A stretch of DNA of 47,447 bases, taken from Anaerolineae bacterium (lineage in GTDB: Bacteria > Chloroflexota > Anaerolineae > Aggregatilineales > Phototrophicaceae). Below, piece by piece: positions 9,101-17,513 of this stretch. The translations under genes and the position numbers were made by a program. The stretch spans positions 1 through 47,447 of the forward strand of contig JALHNT010000055.1 in NCBI GenBank assembly GCA_022843385.1, in the 5' to 3' direction. The notes beneath the pieces were generated by a model, which was not told where the DNA came from, ran no database searches, and was given only the letters and a program-made list of their open reading frames with translations. The stretch's first letter is position 1; every line of letters starts with the position of its first letter.

Positions 9101-9910
9101 GGCGGTGTAAAAGCGATCCAGCGCCCCCAGGAATTGGCTGCGGTTGAAGTGCTGGCTGGCGAGCGAATCGATCACCCCTTCGACTTCGGCGGCGATCACA
9201 TTGCGCCGGTTGAATTCCTCGACGTTGAACACCTTGCGGATCAGCCGTTCCGTCAGCATATGCTGGATCAGCATCTCGTCCACCGCTGCCTGGCTGATGT
9301 TGGGGTTCAACGCCGTCCGGCATAAGTCCATAAAAGCGGTGAAGGCGGTCTGAAAGCGTTTGTTCTGGCGGTGCGCCTCTTCAATCTTCTCCTTCAACCC
9401 GTTGGCGATGTGGGGGATTTCGCCCTGGAAATAGGCCACCGCCTGATTGAACTCGGTGAAGGGTTCGATCTCATGGCGGTAAAAACGGTTGAGCAGATCG
9501 GCCAACTGCTCCGGCTGGCGCAGCTCGACCTTGAGCGTCTCCAGCCCATTCTGATACAGCACCGCCCGCCGTGTGTCCTCAAAGATGATGTTATCGAAGC
9601 GGTAGCCGCGTTCGCGCTTGCGGCGGATTTCGCTCTCCAGGTCATCGCTGCTGTCTTTGGCCTCCCACCAGCCATGCGGCAGCCGGTTGCTGTCGCGCAG
9701 CGTGCCGTCGTAGCGCACAGCATTGTGTTCGCGCCGTTCGCTCACTTCCGTCACCAGTTCCCAGCCCTTCTGCTCTTTGGCCGTCGTCCGCAGCAGCGTC
9801 TCGAATGCCCGCCGGACATTGCCCTCGTGCAGCGCGGCCTGACCGCTGGCATCGTCGAGCATCTGGTAGTAATCCTGAATGGCGCGGTGAGTTGGGGTGA
9901 TAGCTGGCAT
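6164..9910 (-). CDS. Type ISP-like nuclease / N6-adenine DNA methyltransferase with in-frame DUF559 insertion
   Basis: 1248 residues on one frame. The N-terminal part has a PD-(D/E)XK-type nuclease signature (Y-D-G-T ... G-W-W-E83-A-K85-D). The methyltransferase core has motif I D345-P-C-T-G-T-G-N-F and motif IV I-G-N452-P-P-Y-N. The C-terminal half (V-P-E-F-W onward, then R-S-L-Y-R-P-F) matches the specificity region of Type ISP-style enzymes. No SF2 helicase motifs were seen, so this is the short nuclease-methylase-specificity form. Such a protein methylates adenine and cuts unmodified DNA as a single-chain restriction-modification system. Residues about 586-799 are an insertion absent from the family architecture and are described separately. 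Without it the protein would be about 1035 residues. The gene stands alone with no other restriction genes nearby. Confidence 0.88.
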   Translation of the reverse strand: MPAITPTHRAIQDYYQMLDDASGQAALHEGNVRRAFETLLRTTAKEQKGWELVTEVSERREHNAVRYDGTLRDSNRLPHGWWEAKDSSDDLESEIRRKRERGYRFDNIIFEDTRRAVLYQNGLETLKVELRQPEQLADLLNRFYRHEIEPFTEFNQAVAYFQGEIPHIANGLKEKIEEAHRQNKRFQTAFTAFMDLCRTALNPNISQAAVDEMLIQHMLTERLIRKVFNVEEFNRRNVIAAEVEGVIDSLASQHFNRSQFLGALDRFYTAIERAAETLATFSEKQDFINHVYERFFQGYSVKLADTHGIVYTPQPIVDFMCAAVEEVLLTEFGKKLGDDGVYVIDPCTGTGNFAVNLLRRTYERNPRGFDPFYRQQLFANEVMLMPYYIASLNIEHEYFQLTGRYEPFEGICFVDTLDLAEGAQMQLGFMTEKNTARVERQKAAPITVIIGNPPYNVGQLNENDNNKNRKYPVIDQRVKETYAKDSQATNKNALADPYVKFFRWAADRLQGRDGIVCYVSNNSFVDQIAFDGMRKHLLQDFTQVYHLDLHGNVRQNPKLSGTTHNVFGIQVGVGITVAVRSGRHEKTLTPSPLATLTPSPSPSGRGEQEEEGVYKARAAGETAEEGEAVYRARAAAVMTQVARNLRQRLTPAEEMLWLCLRNRQLEGLKFRRQHPIEQTAYVVDFLCYEARLVIELDGGIHAQQVDDDALRQANIEAQGYRVLRFSNDQVQNHLEDVLTAILTATSTLLSTTSTPSDSDSLLPEGEKSAQSPPSDSLLPEGEGLGMRVSDEQVPGMRVSERINPPRLRYHRVPEFWTRQEKLEYLTYNVIERGRQNALNTVNWQPLTPDARNTWLVPENADDFAAFLPMGSKETKAAKTAEVKAIFKNYGRGVATSRDDVVYDFNRPALVERVKVFIDAYNAEVDRYKRAGKPKDVDNFVKYDQIKWSRDLKLDLQRGNDAEYQEPKVRRSLYRPFCKQHLFFDRVLNEEVYVFPSIYPTPATEQANRVIALTDLGSEKPFMTLMTASIADLHLVGAGSSTQCFPFYVYDEDGGNRRENITDWALGEFRQRYADSRISKWDIFYYVYALLHHTGYREKFADNLKRELPRIPFAPDFWVFAEAGKKLAELHLNYETAEPYPLEWVTTPGKPVSYRVEKMKFGKDNELIYNDTLTLRGIPAAAFDYKLGNRSALGWLVDQYQVSTDKRSGITSDPNRYSEDERYIVNLIERVTRVSLETVQIVGGLPGFE
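7516..7586 (+). repeat. Left inverted end of the DUF559 element
   Basis: Holds two copies of aaaccctcatcccc[g/a]gc about 31 bases apart, followed by the hairpin cttctccctcagggagaag. It matches the reverse complement of 8092-8154 with few mismatches and a spacer-length difference. Confidence 0.7.
7565..7638. repeat. 26-base direct repeat of the ctccctcagggag hairpin
   Basis: A 26-base unit beginning ttctccctcagggag and ending ggagtcag occurs identically at 7565-7590 and 7613-7638. The second copy extends the left end of the DUF559 element inward. An identical repeat this long implies a recent duplication. Confidence 0.7.
8092..8154 (-). repeat. Right inverted end of the DUF559 element
   Basis: Reads cccctctccctgagggagagggg, then two copies of gctgggggtgagggtt separated by a short spacer. 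It is the inverted counterpart of 7516-7586. In the host frame it is translated as Thr-Pro-Ser-Pro-rich sequence ending S-G-R-G. Confidence 0.7.
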
Positions 9911-10963
9911 AATCCGGTCAATCTATTACTGACAACGAGTACGGAAGTATAGCCATTTGTCGCAGGCCGTGCCAATTGTGTCGCCGCATTTTGTCTCCCT
10001 CAACCCTGATTTTTCCCAACCCTTCTCTAACCGCCTGCCGACAGCCTTAACCTATCTGCTCCCGCAAAACCGTTAGCGCCGAATCGCCTTAAGTCGTACC
10101 AAAAAGTTTACCAAAAGTTCACCCGTAACGGCGGGAATGGGCGTATGCTGAGGGCAAGAAGTCGTCAGTCAACAGAGGAAAGACTCGTTGCTTGTCACTC
10201 GTTACTCGTTACTGACCGAACGCCAAATGTCACAACATGCAGTTTTGACTTTGACGACTTTTGTGACTTTTGCGGGGCATGGACGCCGCGGGTTAAAACC
10301 CACCGCTATCCAGGGCGGTAAGCCCACTGAAGGGGCTGAAGGTGGAGACACACTATGGGCAGCCTGCTTCAGTAGGCTTTGGAGCTATAGCCGGGGGCTT
10401 GAGCCTCCGGCGGCCTGGAAGCATGACTTGCAAACTGCAAAAACGCCCGTGCAGAATTTGACGCATTTGCAGAATCTTGCGCAGATTCTCTCCGTTTTCG
10501 CTCTGTGTCCTCTGTGTTCTCTGGGTTGGTTTTTATGTCTTTGTCGTTCTGTCGGTGTCCGTCCGACGACGACGACACAAAACCGGAGTTGCACAAAAGT
10601 GGACTTGCAGCACTTGCAACATTTCTAACTTTTGCAACACTTGAGGGAAAAGTTCACAAAAGGCAGTTGCGACTTTGACGAATTTGACGAATTTTGTGGG
10701 TCAGGTAATCGCTGAAAACTGAGGGCTGAATGCTACAAGCTACTCGCTCCAATCAGCAAAATCAGCAGCAACCGGGGGTAGGGTCAATCAGCAGCAACAC
10801 GGAAACTTGAGCGGTCTTGCTGACGACTCGACTGATTCGCAAAATGAAATATGGACTGATGCGAATCTGACGAATCTGACGAATCGTGTGAATCAACCGA
10901 CTCTGCTTGTACCCGGATTTGGCACATCCGAAACATCGAGGTGCTGAGGTTGTGAAAAGCGGA
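9911..10963. other. Gene-free 1-kb block of degenerate repeats
   Basis: No supportable gene. Bases 10281-10416 form a dispersed palindromic repeat. About 10485-10540 contains ctctgtgtcctctgtgttctctggg. About 10594-10705 and 10840-10900 contain short reiterations such as gacgaatttgacgaatttt and gaatctgacgaatctgacgaatc. Bases 10740-10800 repeat aatcagcaaaatcagcagc. Spurious frames here translate to strings such as I-R-Q-I-R-Q-I-R. The base composition is less GC-rich than the flanking genes. Confidence 0.6.
10281..10416. repeat. Dispersed palindromic repeat with three nested hairpins
   Basis: Three adjacent imperfect hairpins: gccgcgggttaaaaccc.., agcccactgaaggggct, and gcctgcttcagtaggc followed by agccgggggcttgagcctccgg. 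This resembles GC-rich palindromic repeats known from Chloroflexota and cyanobacteria. Only one copy is seen in the window. Confidence 0.5.
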
Positions 10964-12121
10964 CTAACCCGGCAGGCGAACCGTCCCCAGCCACAAGCCT
11001 TGCTCTGTACCCAGCACGACATGGCGACCATCCGCAGTCCAGCCAAGTGAGTTGAGGTAACAATTTCCTGCTTCAGCAGGTGGCAGCACTGTATAGGCAT
11101 AATCGTCAGCGGCATCGGCTACCAGCAATCGACAGTCCTCGAAGAATCCATATAACCATCGCTGATCGGGACTCCATTGCAAATGCTCAGGAGCATCGCC
11201 ACCCTCAAAATCAGAATAGACCTGCTTGACCAGCAGATGGTCGTCATCTTTGAGAGAACAGGCCGTGAGCTGACCCGTACGGCGGACACTGACAGCCACC
11301 GTCCGGTTATCCGGTGCCCATTTCACATCACTCCCAATCGGATACGCGGGAATGGTGAAAACCCTGTCCCCATAAGGAACACAATCCAGATCTTGCATAC
11401 TTTCTTCATGCTGACTATACCCATTCTCTGCGAACTCATATTCTTCCCAAAAACCCATTTCCACTGAGCGATCAGAGGAGATAAACTTGATATGGAAAGC
11501 TGCGAACCGTGATTCATCGGGACTCCAATCGAAGTTAGTAATGATGGAGTTGGACAGCGACAAGTGGATAACCGTCGAGAATGTCTGGTTCGATAAATCG
11601 TAAACCACGATATAGCCAAAGACGTAGGCGGCCAGTCTGCCGGACTCTTGTCCCCAAGACACGCTAAAATAGTCGTAATCAACTGTCAGATCATCGCAGC
11701 ACGAAGCGAAGCGTAGCACGGTCTTGGCAGTGTCCAGCGCCTCTTCGACCTCGGTCAGGTGATGCCCCGTGCTGGCATCATAGACCTGGATTCCTGTTGG
11801 ATTGCCCCTGTATTTATCGTCTAGCCATGCAGCGATGTACTGTCCATCCGGACTCCATCTGGTCTGGATACCGCGATACCCACTCCCGTCGTTCTGCCAC
11901 TCAAGGGTGTTGGTATTTCGGTTGACCAGCATGAGGTTATTGCTGGAAGCATCGTTGAAAAAGATGTACTGACCATCAGGGCTGATGCTGGCACCATACA
12001 CAAGTTCGGCACGCAATTTCTCCCAGTTGATGATGGGGAAGTCCGATTGGGCGGCGGCCTGCCCGGTGTGCAGGAGCGAGGTCAGAACGATCAGACTCAG
12101 TATTCGAGATGGCTTCAACAT
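10964..12121 (-). CDS. Secreted WD40/TolB-like beta-propeller protein
   Basis: 385 residues from the ATG at 12121, which has GAGG nine bases upstream. An ATG five codons earlier (12136) is the alternative. Residues 1-25 form a signal peptide ending in A-A-A-Q. Repeated blade motifs of the type S-P-D-G-Q-Y-I occur at S-I-S-P-D-G-Q-Y-I-F-F, W-S-P-D-G-Q-Y-I-A-A-W, W-S-P-D-E-S-R-F-A-A, W-S-P-D-Q-R-W-L-Y-G and W-T-A-D-G-R-H-V-V. This predicts a propeller of about six or seven blades outside the membrane. No catalytic residues are recognisable and the role is unknown. The gene precedes the repeat block at its 3' side and is divergent from the PBP gene at its 5' side. Confidence 0.75.
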   Translation of the reverse strand: MLKPSRILSLIVLTSLLHTGQAAAQSDFPIINWEKLRAELVYGASISPDGQYIFFNDASSNNLMLVNRNTNTLEWQNDGSGYRGIQTRWSPDGQYIAAWLDDKYRGNPTGIQVYDASTGHHLTEVEEALDTAKTVLRFASCCDDLTVDYDYFSVSWGQESGRLAAYVFGYIVVYDLSNQTFSTVIHLSLSNSIITNFDWSPDESRFAAFHIKFISSDRSVEMGFWEEYEFAENGYSQHEESMQDLDCVPYGDRVFTIPAYPIGSDVKWAPDNRTVAVSVRRTGQLTACSLKDDDHLLVKQVYSDFEGGDAPEHLQWSPDQRWLYGFFEDCRLLVADAADDYAYTVLPPAEAGNCYLNSLGWTADGRHVVLGTEQGLWLGTVRLPG

Positions 12122-12234
12122 CTGCAAAATCCTCATCCTATGTGCAGACGGGACGAGTATAGCGCATCACGCGATAGGCTCAATCCGCCGGCCGCGCACT
12201 CAGGCGGGAAACGTCGCAAAATTCTGAAACTGTG

Positions 12235-12240
12235 TATAAT
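12235..12240 (+). promoter_or_regulatory. Candidate -10 box of the PBP gene
   Basis: A perfect TATAAT lies 52 bases upstream of the chosen PBP start at 12292. The -35 region (about 12212-12218, gtcgca) is weak. The spacing predicts a leader of about 45 bases. It also argues that translation does not begin at the in-frame codon at 12232, inside the promoter. Confidence 0.5.
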
Positions 12241-12291
12241 ATGTCGGTGAGAAAAATAACCGAAATCAAACCTGACCAGAGGTGGGGCGCA

Positions 12292-15200
12292 ATGGCTGAA
12301 AACCCATCGGACAAACAACAACCGATCCCCGATCAACCACAGTATACCGGCGGCTGGCGCAAACCCCAGACCAGCGCCCCGGTGACGCCGACGCCCGCGG
12401 CCAGACAGCGCGAGTCCGGCTGGCGTGTTCCAACCCTGCCGCAGAATGTGCAGCCGACCCCAGCCGAACAGGGACAGTGGCACCTGCCGCGCCCGGAAGA
12501 TACCCAGTTCACGACTGAGGATGTGATCGAGATCACGCCGGAGAAGCAGGAAGCCACGCCGCTGCGCCCGGAAGATTTTCTCTTCGCCACACCCACCGAG
12601 GCTGAAGCGCCGCCGGCTGCCCGGCCAGAAGACAGCCTGCTGACTATCGAAGACGAGGCCAAACCGGAAACCAGCAACCCCACCGCGCTCGACCTGCTCG
12701 ACACACTGGAAGAAGAAGTCCAGACGGACAGCCTGTTGGCGTTGGAACAAGAAGGCGAGAAAAAGCCAGCCGAGGCTGCCGATGAAGCGGATGACGACGC
12801 CTTCAGCATGAGCGAGCTGATGGCGCTGACCAGCCTGACCGAAAAAGCGCCCAAGCCTGACATCGTGCCAAAAGTCACCGAGAACGCAGCGGCGCTGGAT
12901 GCCAGCACGCTCTCGCCGGCGGAACGAGCCGCCCTGGGCGTGACGGGTGTCACGGCTGCGGCATCGGAAAGCCAGCAGCTTTCACAGACTGGCGCGGAAG
13001 ACCCCGGTGCGTATGCCCGCCGTCAGTTAGAGGCCCTGAACAACGGGGGACAGGTCGCATCGCCAGCCGCGAGCGTCCCGGCGCAGCAAACCACTGCCGA
13101 TCCAGCGGCCTATGCCCGGCAGCAGTTGGATCAGTTGGGGGGAGCAGCGTCGCCGGTGGCGGCCACGCCGGCACCCGCGCTGACGCCCAAGCAGCAGGAA
13201 CTGGCCGATAAATTCCGCAACACCGAGATTGAAGTGCGGGCGCTGCGCCAGACATACAACAATGGTCAGATCACCCGCGATCAGCTCCAGGAACAGCTCA
13301 AGCGGCTGATGGTGCTGGACGAGAGCAGCACCTGGTGGATGCTGGGGGCGGAGACCGATAAGTGGTATCGCTTCGAGAACAATCAATGGGTGATCGCCGA
13401 GCCGCCCTATCTCGCGGCTGCCCGCACCCCAACCCCGACCGCGACCCAGGACATCGACCCCAGCCAGGTGATCGGCGGCTCGCTGCCGTATTTCCCCAGC
13501 GAACCGGTTCGCCCCATCGGTCAGGAAGCCACTCAGCCATCGGCAGCGTTTGATACCGGCGGCTTCGGCATCACCGAAGAGCTGGGATTACCGCGCCAGG
13601 GTGTCCCCATCCGTGACCCGGAACGCACCGTCGCCGGGACGGCCGGGACGTTCCTCAACCCGGTCGCGCCGGATTCGTCTGCGCCCACCTTGCAGGGCAT
13701 GGGCGGCTTCGGCAGCCAGCCCACTGTCGTCAACCCGGCGGTCAACGTCGGTTATGGCAATTATGGCGACCAACCGGCTATCGCGTCGCCGATCCCGGCC
13801 GAGGATGTCAGCAGCGCGCCGGCCTATGATGTCGAGCAGCCGTCGCCGACGTTTGAGTCGGCCGCCGAACGACAGCAGCAGCGCACCGTCCGCACGTTGA
13901 TGGTGGCGGTGGGAATCGGTTTCGCCCTGATTTTGCTGTCTGTCGCCTGCGTCGGCGTGCTGGCGCTGACCCAGTACAACAGCATCGCCGCGCAGTATCA
14001 GCCCCAGATCGCGGCGCTGGCGAATTATCAACCGGGCTTCCAGACCGTGCGTGTGCTGGATGCGGCCGGCAACGAGATCGCTGAACTCAACAGTCAGGAT
14101 GGCGGGGCGCGCACCTCGGTGCCGTTCGCCGATATTTCGCCCTTCATGATCCACGCCGTCGTGTCGCTGGAGAATGAGCGTTTCTTCGATGATCCCGGTT
14201 GGGATGTCTTCGCCATCGTGCGTGCCTTCATCCAGAATGTCGGCGCTGGTCAGGTTGAGTCGGGTGCCAGCGGCATCACGCAGCAGGTGGCGGAGAAGCT
14301 GATCCTGAAGCAGCCGACGACCACTGCCGCGCTGAAGCTGGACGAGATCATCATCGCGTCGCAGATCGCCCAGCAGTACACCAAGCAGCAGATTCTTGAG
14401 ATTTATCTGAATGAAGTCTTCTTCGGCAATCAGAGCTACGGTGTGGAAGCCGCCGCCCGCTTCTACTTCGGCGTGGGGGCGAAAGACCTGAACCTGCCCC
14501 AGGCGGCGATGCTGGCTGGCATCATCGCCTCGCCAGCGCAGTACAACCCGGTCAACCAGAGCGGCGACCCCACCAACCCGCAGTTCCGTTCCGGCCGTGA
14601 AGAGACGCTGCGACGGATGGATTTTGTCATCCAGCGGATGCAGCAGGTCGGCTGTCTGACGTTTGCCACCGGAACCCAGCCTTTCTGCATCGATGCCAAC
14701 GTCGTGCGCCAGAACGCGGTGACGACGGCACAAGTCAAAGCGCGTGAGTTCACCCCGCGCGCGGTCGAGCTGAAGTATCCGCATTTCGTCCAGTTCGTCA
14801 TCGCCCAGGTCGAAGCGATGGGCTATGCCCAGGCTATGTACACGCGCGGCTTCATCATCCGTACCACGCTCAACCCGGCGGTGCAGGATGTGGCGCAGGC
14901 CGGTTTAGCGCAGACGATGGCGCGGCTCATCAACACTCGCATCAACACCGGCTCGGTGATGGTGACCGATCCACGCAGCGGTGCCATTCGGGCGATGGTC
15001 GGCAGCCCGAACTTCAATGATACGACAATCGACGGTCAGGTGAACGGCGCATTGACCTTCCAGCAGCCCGGTTCCGCCATCAAACCCATCGTCTACGCCG
15101 GCGCGTTCGAGGGCGTGGATGACAACGGCGACGGGCGGGCTGATCGCTGGCTGACCCCGGCCAGCATTCTGTGGGATGTACAGACCACCTTCGCCGGCGG

Positions 15201-16647
15201 CTACACGCCGGTTAACTTCAGCGGCACCTTCACCGGGCCAGTAGCGGCGCGTTATGCCCTGCAAAACAGTCTGAACATCCCGGCGGTCAAAGCCTATTCC
15301 TTCATCGGCGATGCCAAGTTCGCTGACATCGCCCGGCGCATGGGTCTGCGCTTCCCCGAAGGCGCACCGTTGGGGCTGCCGAGCGGCATCGGCGCGACCG
15401 AAATCACCCTTTACGATATGATGGGGGCGTATGCCACGCTGGCGAGCAACGGTGTGCGTGCGCCGCTGTACGCCATCGAGAGCATCACCGATGCCAATGG
15501 CAATCCCATCGAAATTCCGGGTCGTGCTGCGCCAGCCCAGGTCATTCAGCCGCAGGTCGCTTTCCTGATGGCGAACATCCTGAGCGATGACACGGCGCGC
15601 CAGCCAGCCTTCCCGCCGAATGGTACGCTGACCATCCCCGGCATCCCGGTAGGTGCCAAGACCGGCACCACCAACGACGCCCGCGATCTGTGGACGATGG
15701 GCTTCACCACCAACGCCGTCGTCGGCGTGTGGCTGGGTCGCCCGGACAACGGCCCCAGCACCGTCACCGATGGCGGGTACGGCAGCGCCGCGCCGCTGTG
15801 GAACGCCGTCATGCGCGTCGCCGCCCAGAACGCTGGCTACAGCGTCCAGAATTTCCCCAATCCCCCCGGCCTGGTGCAGACCCAGATTTGTATCGACACC
15901 GGGACGCTGCCGCCCGCCAATTGCAGCGCCCAGCGCACCGAGATCTTCATCGATGGACAGCCGCCGCCCGGCCCGGATCAGGCGTTCGTTCAGGTGATCG
16001 AGATTGATACCTGGTCTGGTCTGCGGGTTGACCCGGCCTACTGCCCGGACAACCGGTTGCAGCAGACTGTGTTGAACATCAATGATCCGTCGGCCGTCGC
16101 CTGGCTCAACACGGCATTGGGACAGCAGTTCGCCCGGCGCATCGGCATCACCAGCCAGACGCTGACGGCTCCGCCCAGCGGCACCTGCAACGTCAACACC
16201 GAGATTCCCATCGCCCGCATCACCTCGCCCACCAATACCCAGCAGATTTCAGGGGTGATCCAGGTCATCGGCACGGCGACCGCCAACCTGACGTTCAGCC
16301 GCTTCCAGTTGGAATATGCCAATGCAGCCGCGCCAACCAGTTTCACGCAGATCAACCAGCCGGTCACCACGCCGCAGAACAGCGGTCTGCTGGGGACGTG
16401 GGACACGGCGTCGGTGCCAAACGGCAGCTATATCCTGCGGCTGGCGATGTTCTCCAATCAGGCCGGTGGTTACCTCTACCGCACGGTGAATGTGACGGTG
16501 CTGAACCAGCTTCAGCCGACGCTTCAGCCGACGCTGGCAATCCCGACGCTGAGTGGCAACTCATCGCAGAATGTACCGGGCGGTCTGACGCTGATCGCGC
16601 CAACCCAGACGCCACTGCCGTTCGAGCCGATCAATCCCGGCGGTTAA
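12292..16647 (+). CDS. Class A penicillin-binding protein with long cytosolic N-terminus
   Basis: 1451 residues from the ATG at 12292, preceded by AGAGGTGGGG. The frame extends upstream but into the promoter. Residues 1-530 are Pro/Glu/Ala-rich and probably cytosolic. They contain two copies of D-P-x-A-Y-A-R-x-Q-L-x-x-L and a W-W-M-L-G...W-Y-R-F-E-N-N-Q-W-V segment. One membrane helix lies at about 533-557. The glycosyltransferase (GT51) domain has Glu627 in S-L-E-N-E-R-F-F. The transpeptidase has Ser928-A-I-Lys931, Ser993-L-N and Lys1123-T-G-T. A C-terminal Ig-like domain starts near residue 1305 (I-P-I-A-R-I-T-S-P). The protein polymerises and cross-links peptidoglycan at the membrane. Most class A enzymes are 600-900 residues, and the extra length is the head and the Ig-like tail. 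Confidence 0.93.
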   Translation: MAENPSDKQQPIPDQPQYTGGWRKPQTSAPVTPTPAARQRESGWRVPTLPQNVQPTPAEQGQWHLPRPEDTQFTTEDVIEITPEKQEATPLRPEDFLFATPTEAEAPPAARPEDSLLTIEDEAKPETSNPTALDLLDTLEEEVQTDSLLALEQEGEKKPAEAADEADDDAFSMSELMALTSLTEKAPKPDIVPKVTENAAALDASTLSPAERAALGVTGVTAAASESQQLSQTGAEDPGAYARRQLEALNNGGQVASPAASVPAQQTTADPAAYARQQLDQLGGAASPVAATPAPALTPKQQELADKFRNTEIEVRALRQTYNNGQITRDQLQEQLKRLMVLDESSTWWMLGAETDKWYRFENNQWVIAEPPYLAAARTPTPTATQDIDPSQVIGGSLPYFPSEPVRPIGQEATQPSAAFDTGGFGITEELGLPRQGVPIRDPERTVAGTAGTFLNPVAPDSSAPTLQGMGGFGSQPTVVNPAVNVGYGNYGDQPAIASPIPAEDVSSAPAYDVEQPSPTFESAAERQQQRTVRTLMVAVGIGFALILLSVACVGVLALTQYNSIAAQYQPQIAALANYQPGFQTVRVLDAAGNEIAELNSQDGGARTSVPFADISPFMIHAVVSLENERFFDDPGWDVFAIVRAFIQNVGAGQVESGASGITQQVAEKLILKQPTTTAALKLDEIIIASQIAQQYTKQQILEIYLNEVFFGNQSYGVEAAARFYFGVGAKDLNLPQAAMLAGIIASPAQYNPVNQSGDPTNPQFRSGREETLRRMDFVIQRMQQVGCLTFATGTQPFCIDANVVRQNAVTTAQVKAREFTPRAVELKYPHFVQFVIAQVEAMGYAQAMYTRGFIIRTTLNPAVQDVAQAGLAQTMARLINTRINTGSVMVTDPRSGAIRAMVGSPNFNDTTIDGQVNGALTFQQPGSAIKPIVYAGAFEGVDDNGDGRADRWLTPASILWDVQTTFAGGYTPVNFSGTFTGPVAARYALQNSLNIPAVKAYSFIGDAKFADIARRMGLRFPEGAPLGLPSGIGATEITLYDMMGAYATLASNGVRAPLYAIESITDANGNPIEIPGRAAPAQVIQPQVAFLMANILSDDTARQPAFPPNGTLTIPGIPVGAKTGTTNDARDLWTMGFTTNAVVGVWLGRPDNGPSTVTDGGYGSAAPLWNAVMRVAAQNAGYSVQNFPNPPGLVQTQICIDTGTLPPANCSAQRTEIFIDGQPPPGPDQAFVQVIEIDTWSGLRVDPAYCPDNRLQQTVLNINDPSAVAWLNTALGQQFARRIGITSQTLTAPPSGTCNVNTEIPIARITSPTNTQQISGVIQVIGTATANLTFSRFQLEYANAAAPTSFTQINQPVTTPQNSGLLGTWDTASVPNGSYILRLAMFSNQAGGYLYRTVNVTVLNQLQPTLQPTLAIPTLSGNSSQNVPGGLTLIAPTQTPLPFEPINPGG

Positions 16648-16672
16648 GCCGGCTCACTCAAGACCTTTCATC

Positions 16673-16698
16673 AGGGGAGCGTCAGGCGATGCTCCCCT
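16673..16698 (+). terminator. Hairpin 3' of the PBP gene
   Basis: Eight-base perfect stem aggggagc / gctcccct with a ten-base loop, 26 bases after the PBP stop. No T-run follows, so it may be a weak terminator, a processing site or only a stabilising hairpin ahead of the small-protein genes. Confidence 0.35.
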
Positions 16699-16772
16699 AC
16701 ACGCATCACCCCACGCAACTTCACACCACCCTTTTGCGTATAGCAGCAATAGTCACGTCAGAGGAGTTTTAT

Positions 16773-17126
16773 ATGGGCAACCAAATCCCGCGCATGATTG
16801 CGACCGGCATCATCTGGGCTGCGATCACGGCCATCATGATGACCATGATGATTACCCAGAGCGACCTGAACTTCATCATCGTCGCCATCCTGGCCGGTGC
16901 AGCCTGGTTTGCCACCGATACGGTCTGGAGCAGCGGCAAGAACGAAGCGAAAGCCGCCCAGGAAGAATCCGAGAAGGCCAAGCGCCAGACGAAGGTCGAG
17001 CGGCTGGTCGATACGTTGAGCCAGCAGGAACTCAACGAACTGCGTTCACGGCTGGTGGCGGACTCGGATGGCGAGCTGGTGTCGCTGGATGATGTGCTGT
17101 CGGAACAGCGCCGTCAATCCCGTTAA
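16773..17126 (+). CDS. Small membrane protein, tandem paralog 1
   Basis: 117 residues from the ATG at 16773, with GAGGAG seven bases upstream. The open frame starts further upstream but inside the PBP gene. Two membrane helices span residues about 7-27 and 32-50. A charged helix (K-N-E-A-K-A-A-Q-E-E-S-E-K-A-K-R) follows. The conserved tail is R-L-V-D-T-L-S-Q-Q-E-L-N-E-L-R-S-R-L, D-G-E-L-V-S-L-D-D-V. The same tail occurs in the next two genes. The family is not recognised. The tail looks like a cytosolic interaction helix pair, which is an inference. The spacing to gene 2 is 15 bases, so the three are probably one operon. Confidence 0.8.
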   Translation: MGNQIPRMIATGIIWAAITAIMMTMMITQSDLNFIIVAILAGAAWFATDTVWSSGKNEAKAAQEESEKAKRQTKVERLVDTLSQQELNELRSRLVADSDGELVSLDDVLSEQRRQSR

Positions 17127-17141
17127 GATTAGGAGGTCAGC

Positions 17142-17498
17142 ATGGGATCGAACGAAACCCGTTTTGTCACAACCGCCATCATCTGGACGGCGGCCACAGC
17201 CATGACGATTGTGCTATCGGTGGTCAATGGCGGCGAGAACTTCAGCATCCCGGCGGTGGTGATCTTCATGATCGCGGCTGCCGTCAGCACGCTGGGCATC
17301 TGGCAAAGCCCGTTTGTCGGCAGCGACTCCGGGAGCGCCAAAGCTGAATCGGAGAAGGCCAAGCGCAGCAGCAAGCTGGAACGGTTGGTCAGCGGATTGA
17401 GCGATGATGAAGTGAACGAGCTGCGTAACCGCCTGTTGACCGACAACGATGGTGAACTGGTCTCGCTGGAAGAGGTCATGCGTCAACGCAAGCAATAG
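17142..17498 (+). CDS. Small membrane protein, tandem paralog 2
   Basis: 118 residues. A strong AGGAGGT ribosome binding site lies just upstream of the ATG. Two membrane helices at about 9-28 and 35-54 are followed by A-E-S-E-K-A-K-R-S-S-K-L-E-R-L-V, then L-S-D-D-E-V-N-E-L-R-N-R-L and D-G-E-L-V-S-L-E-E-V. It is clearly paralogous to gene 1, with the same order of elements and near-identical tail spacing. The function is unknown. The gap to gene 3 is 15 bases. Confidence 0.8.
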   Translation: MGSNETRFVTTAIIWTAATAMTIVLSVVNGGENFSIPAVVIFMIAAAVSTLGIWQSPFVGSDSGSAKAESEKAKRSSKLERLVSGLSDDEVNELRNRLLTDNDGELVSLEEVMRQRKQ

Positions 17499-17513
17499 CA
17501 GCAGGAGCAGATC

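Noticed and set aside
8303..9325. 340-codon plus-strand frame.
   Set aside because: Antisense to the methyltransferase core motifs, without a ribosome site or recognisable domain.
12232..12291. Upstream in-frame extension of the PBP gene.
   Set aside because: It overlaps the TATAAT box and has no ribosome site, while the ATG at 12292 is preceded by AGAGGTGG.
13588..14784. 398-codon minus-strand frame.
   Set aside because: Antisense to the PBP glycosyltransferase domain, where the plus-strand protein has clear catalytic motifs.
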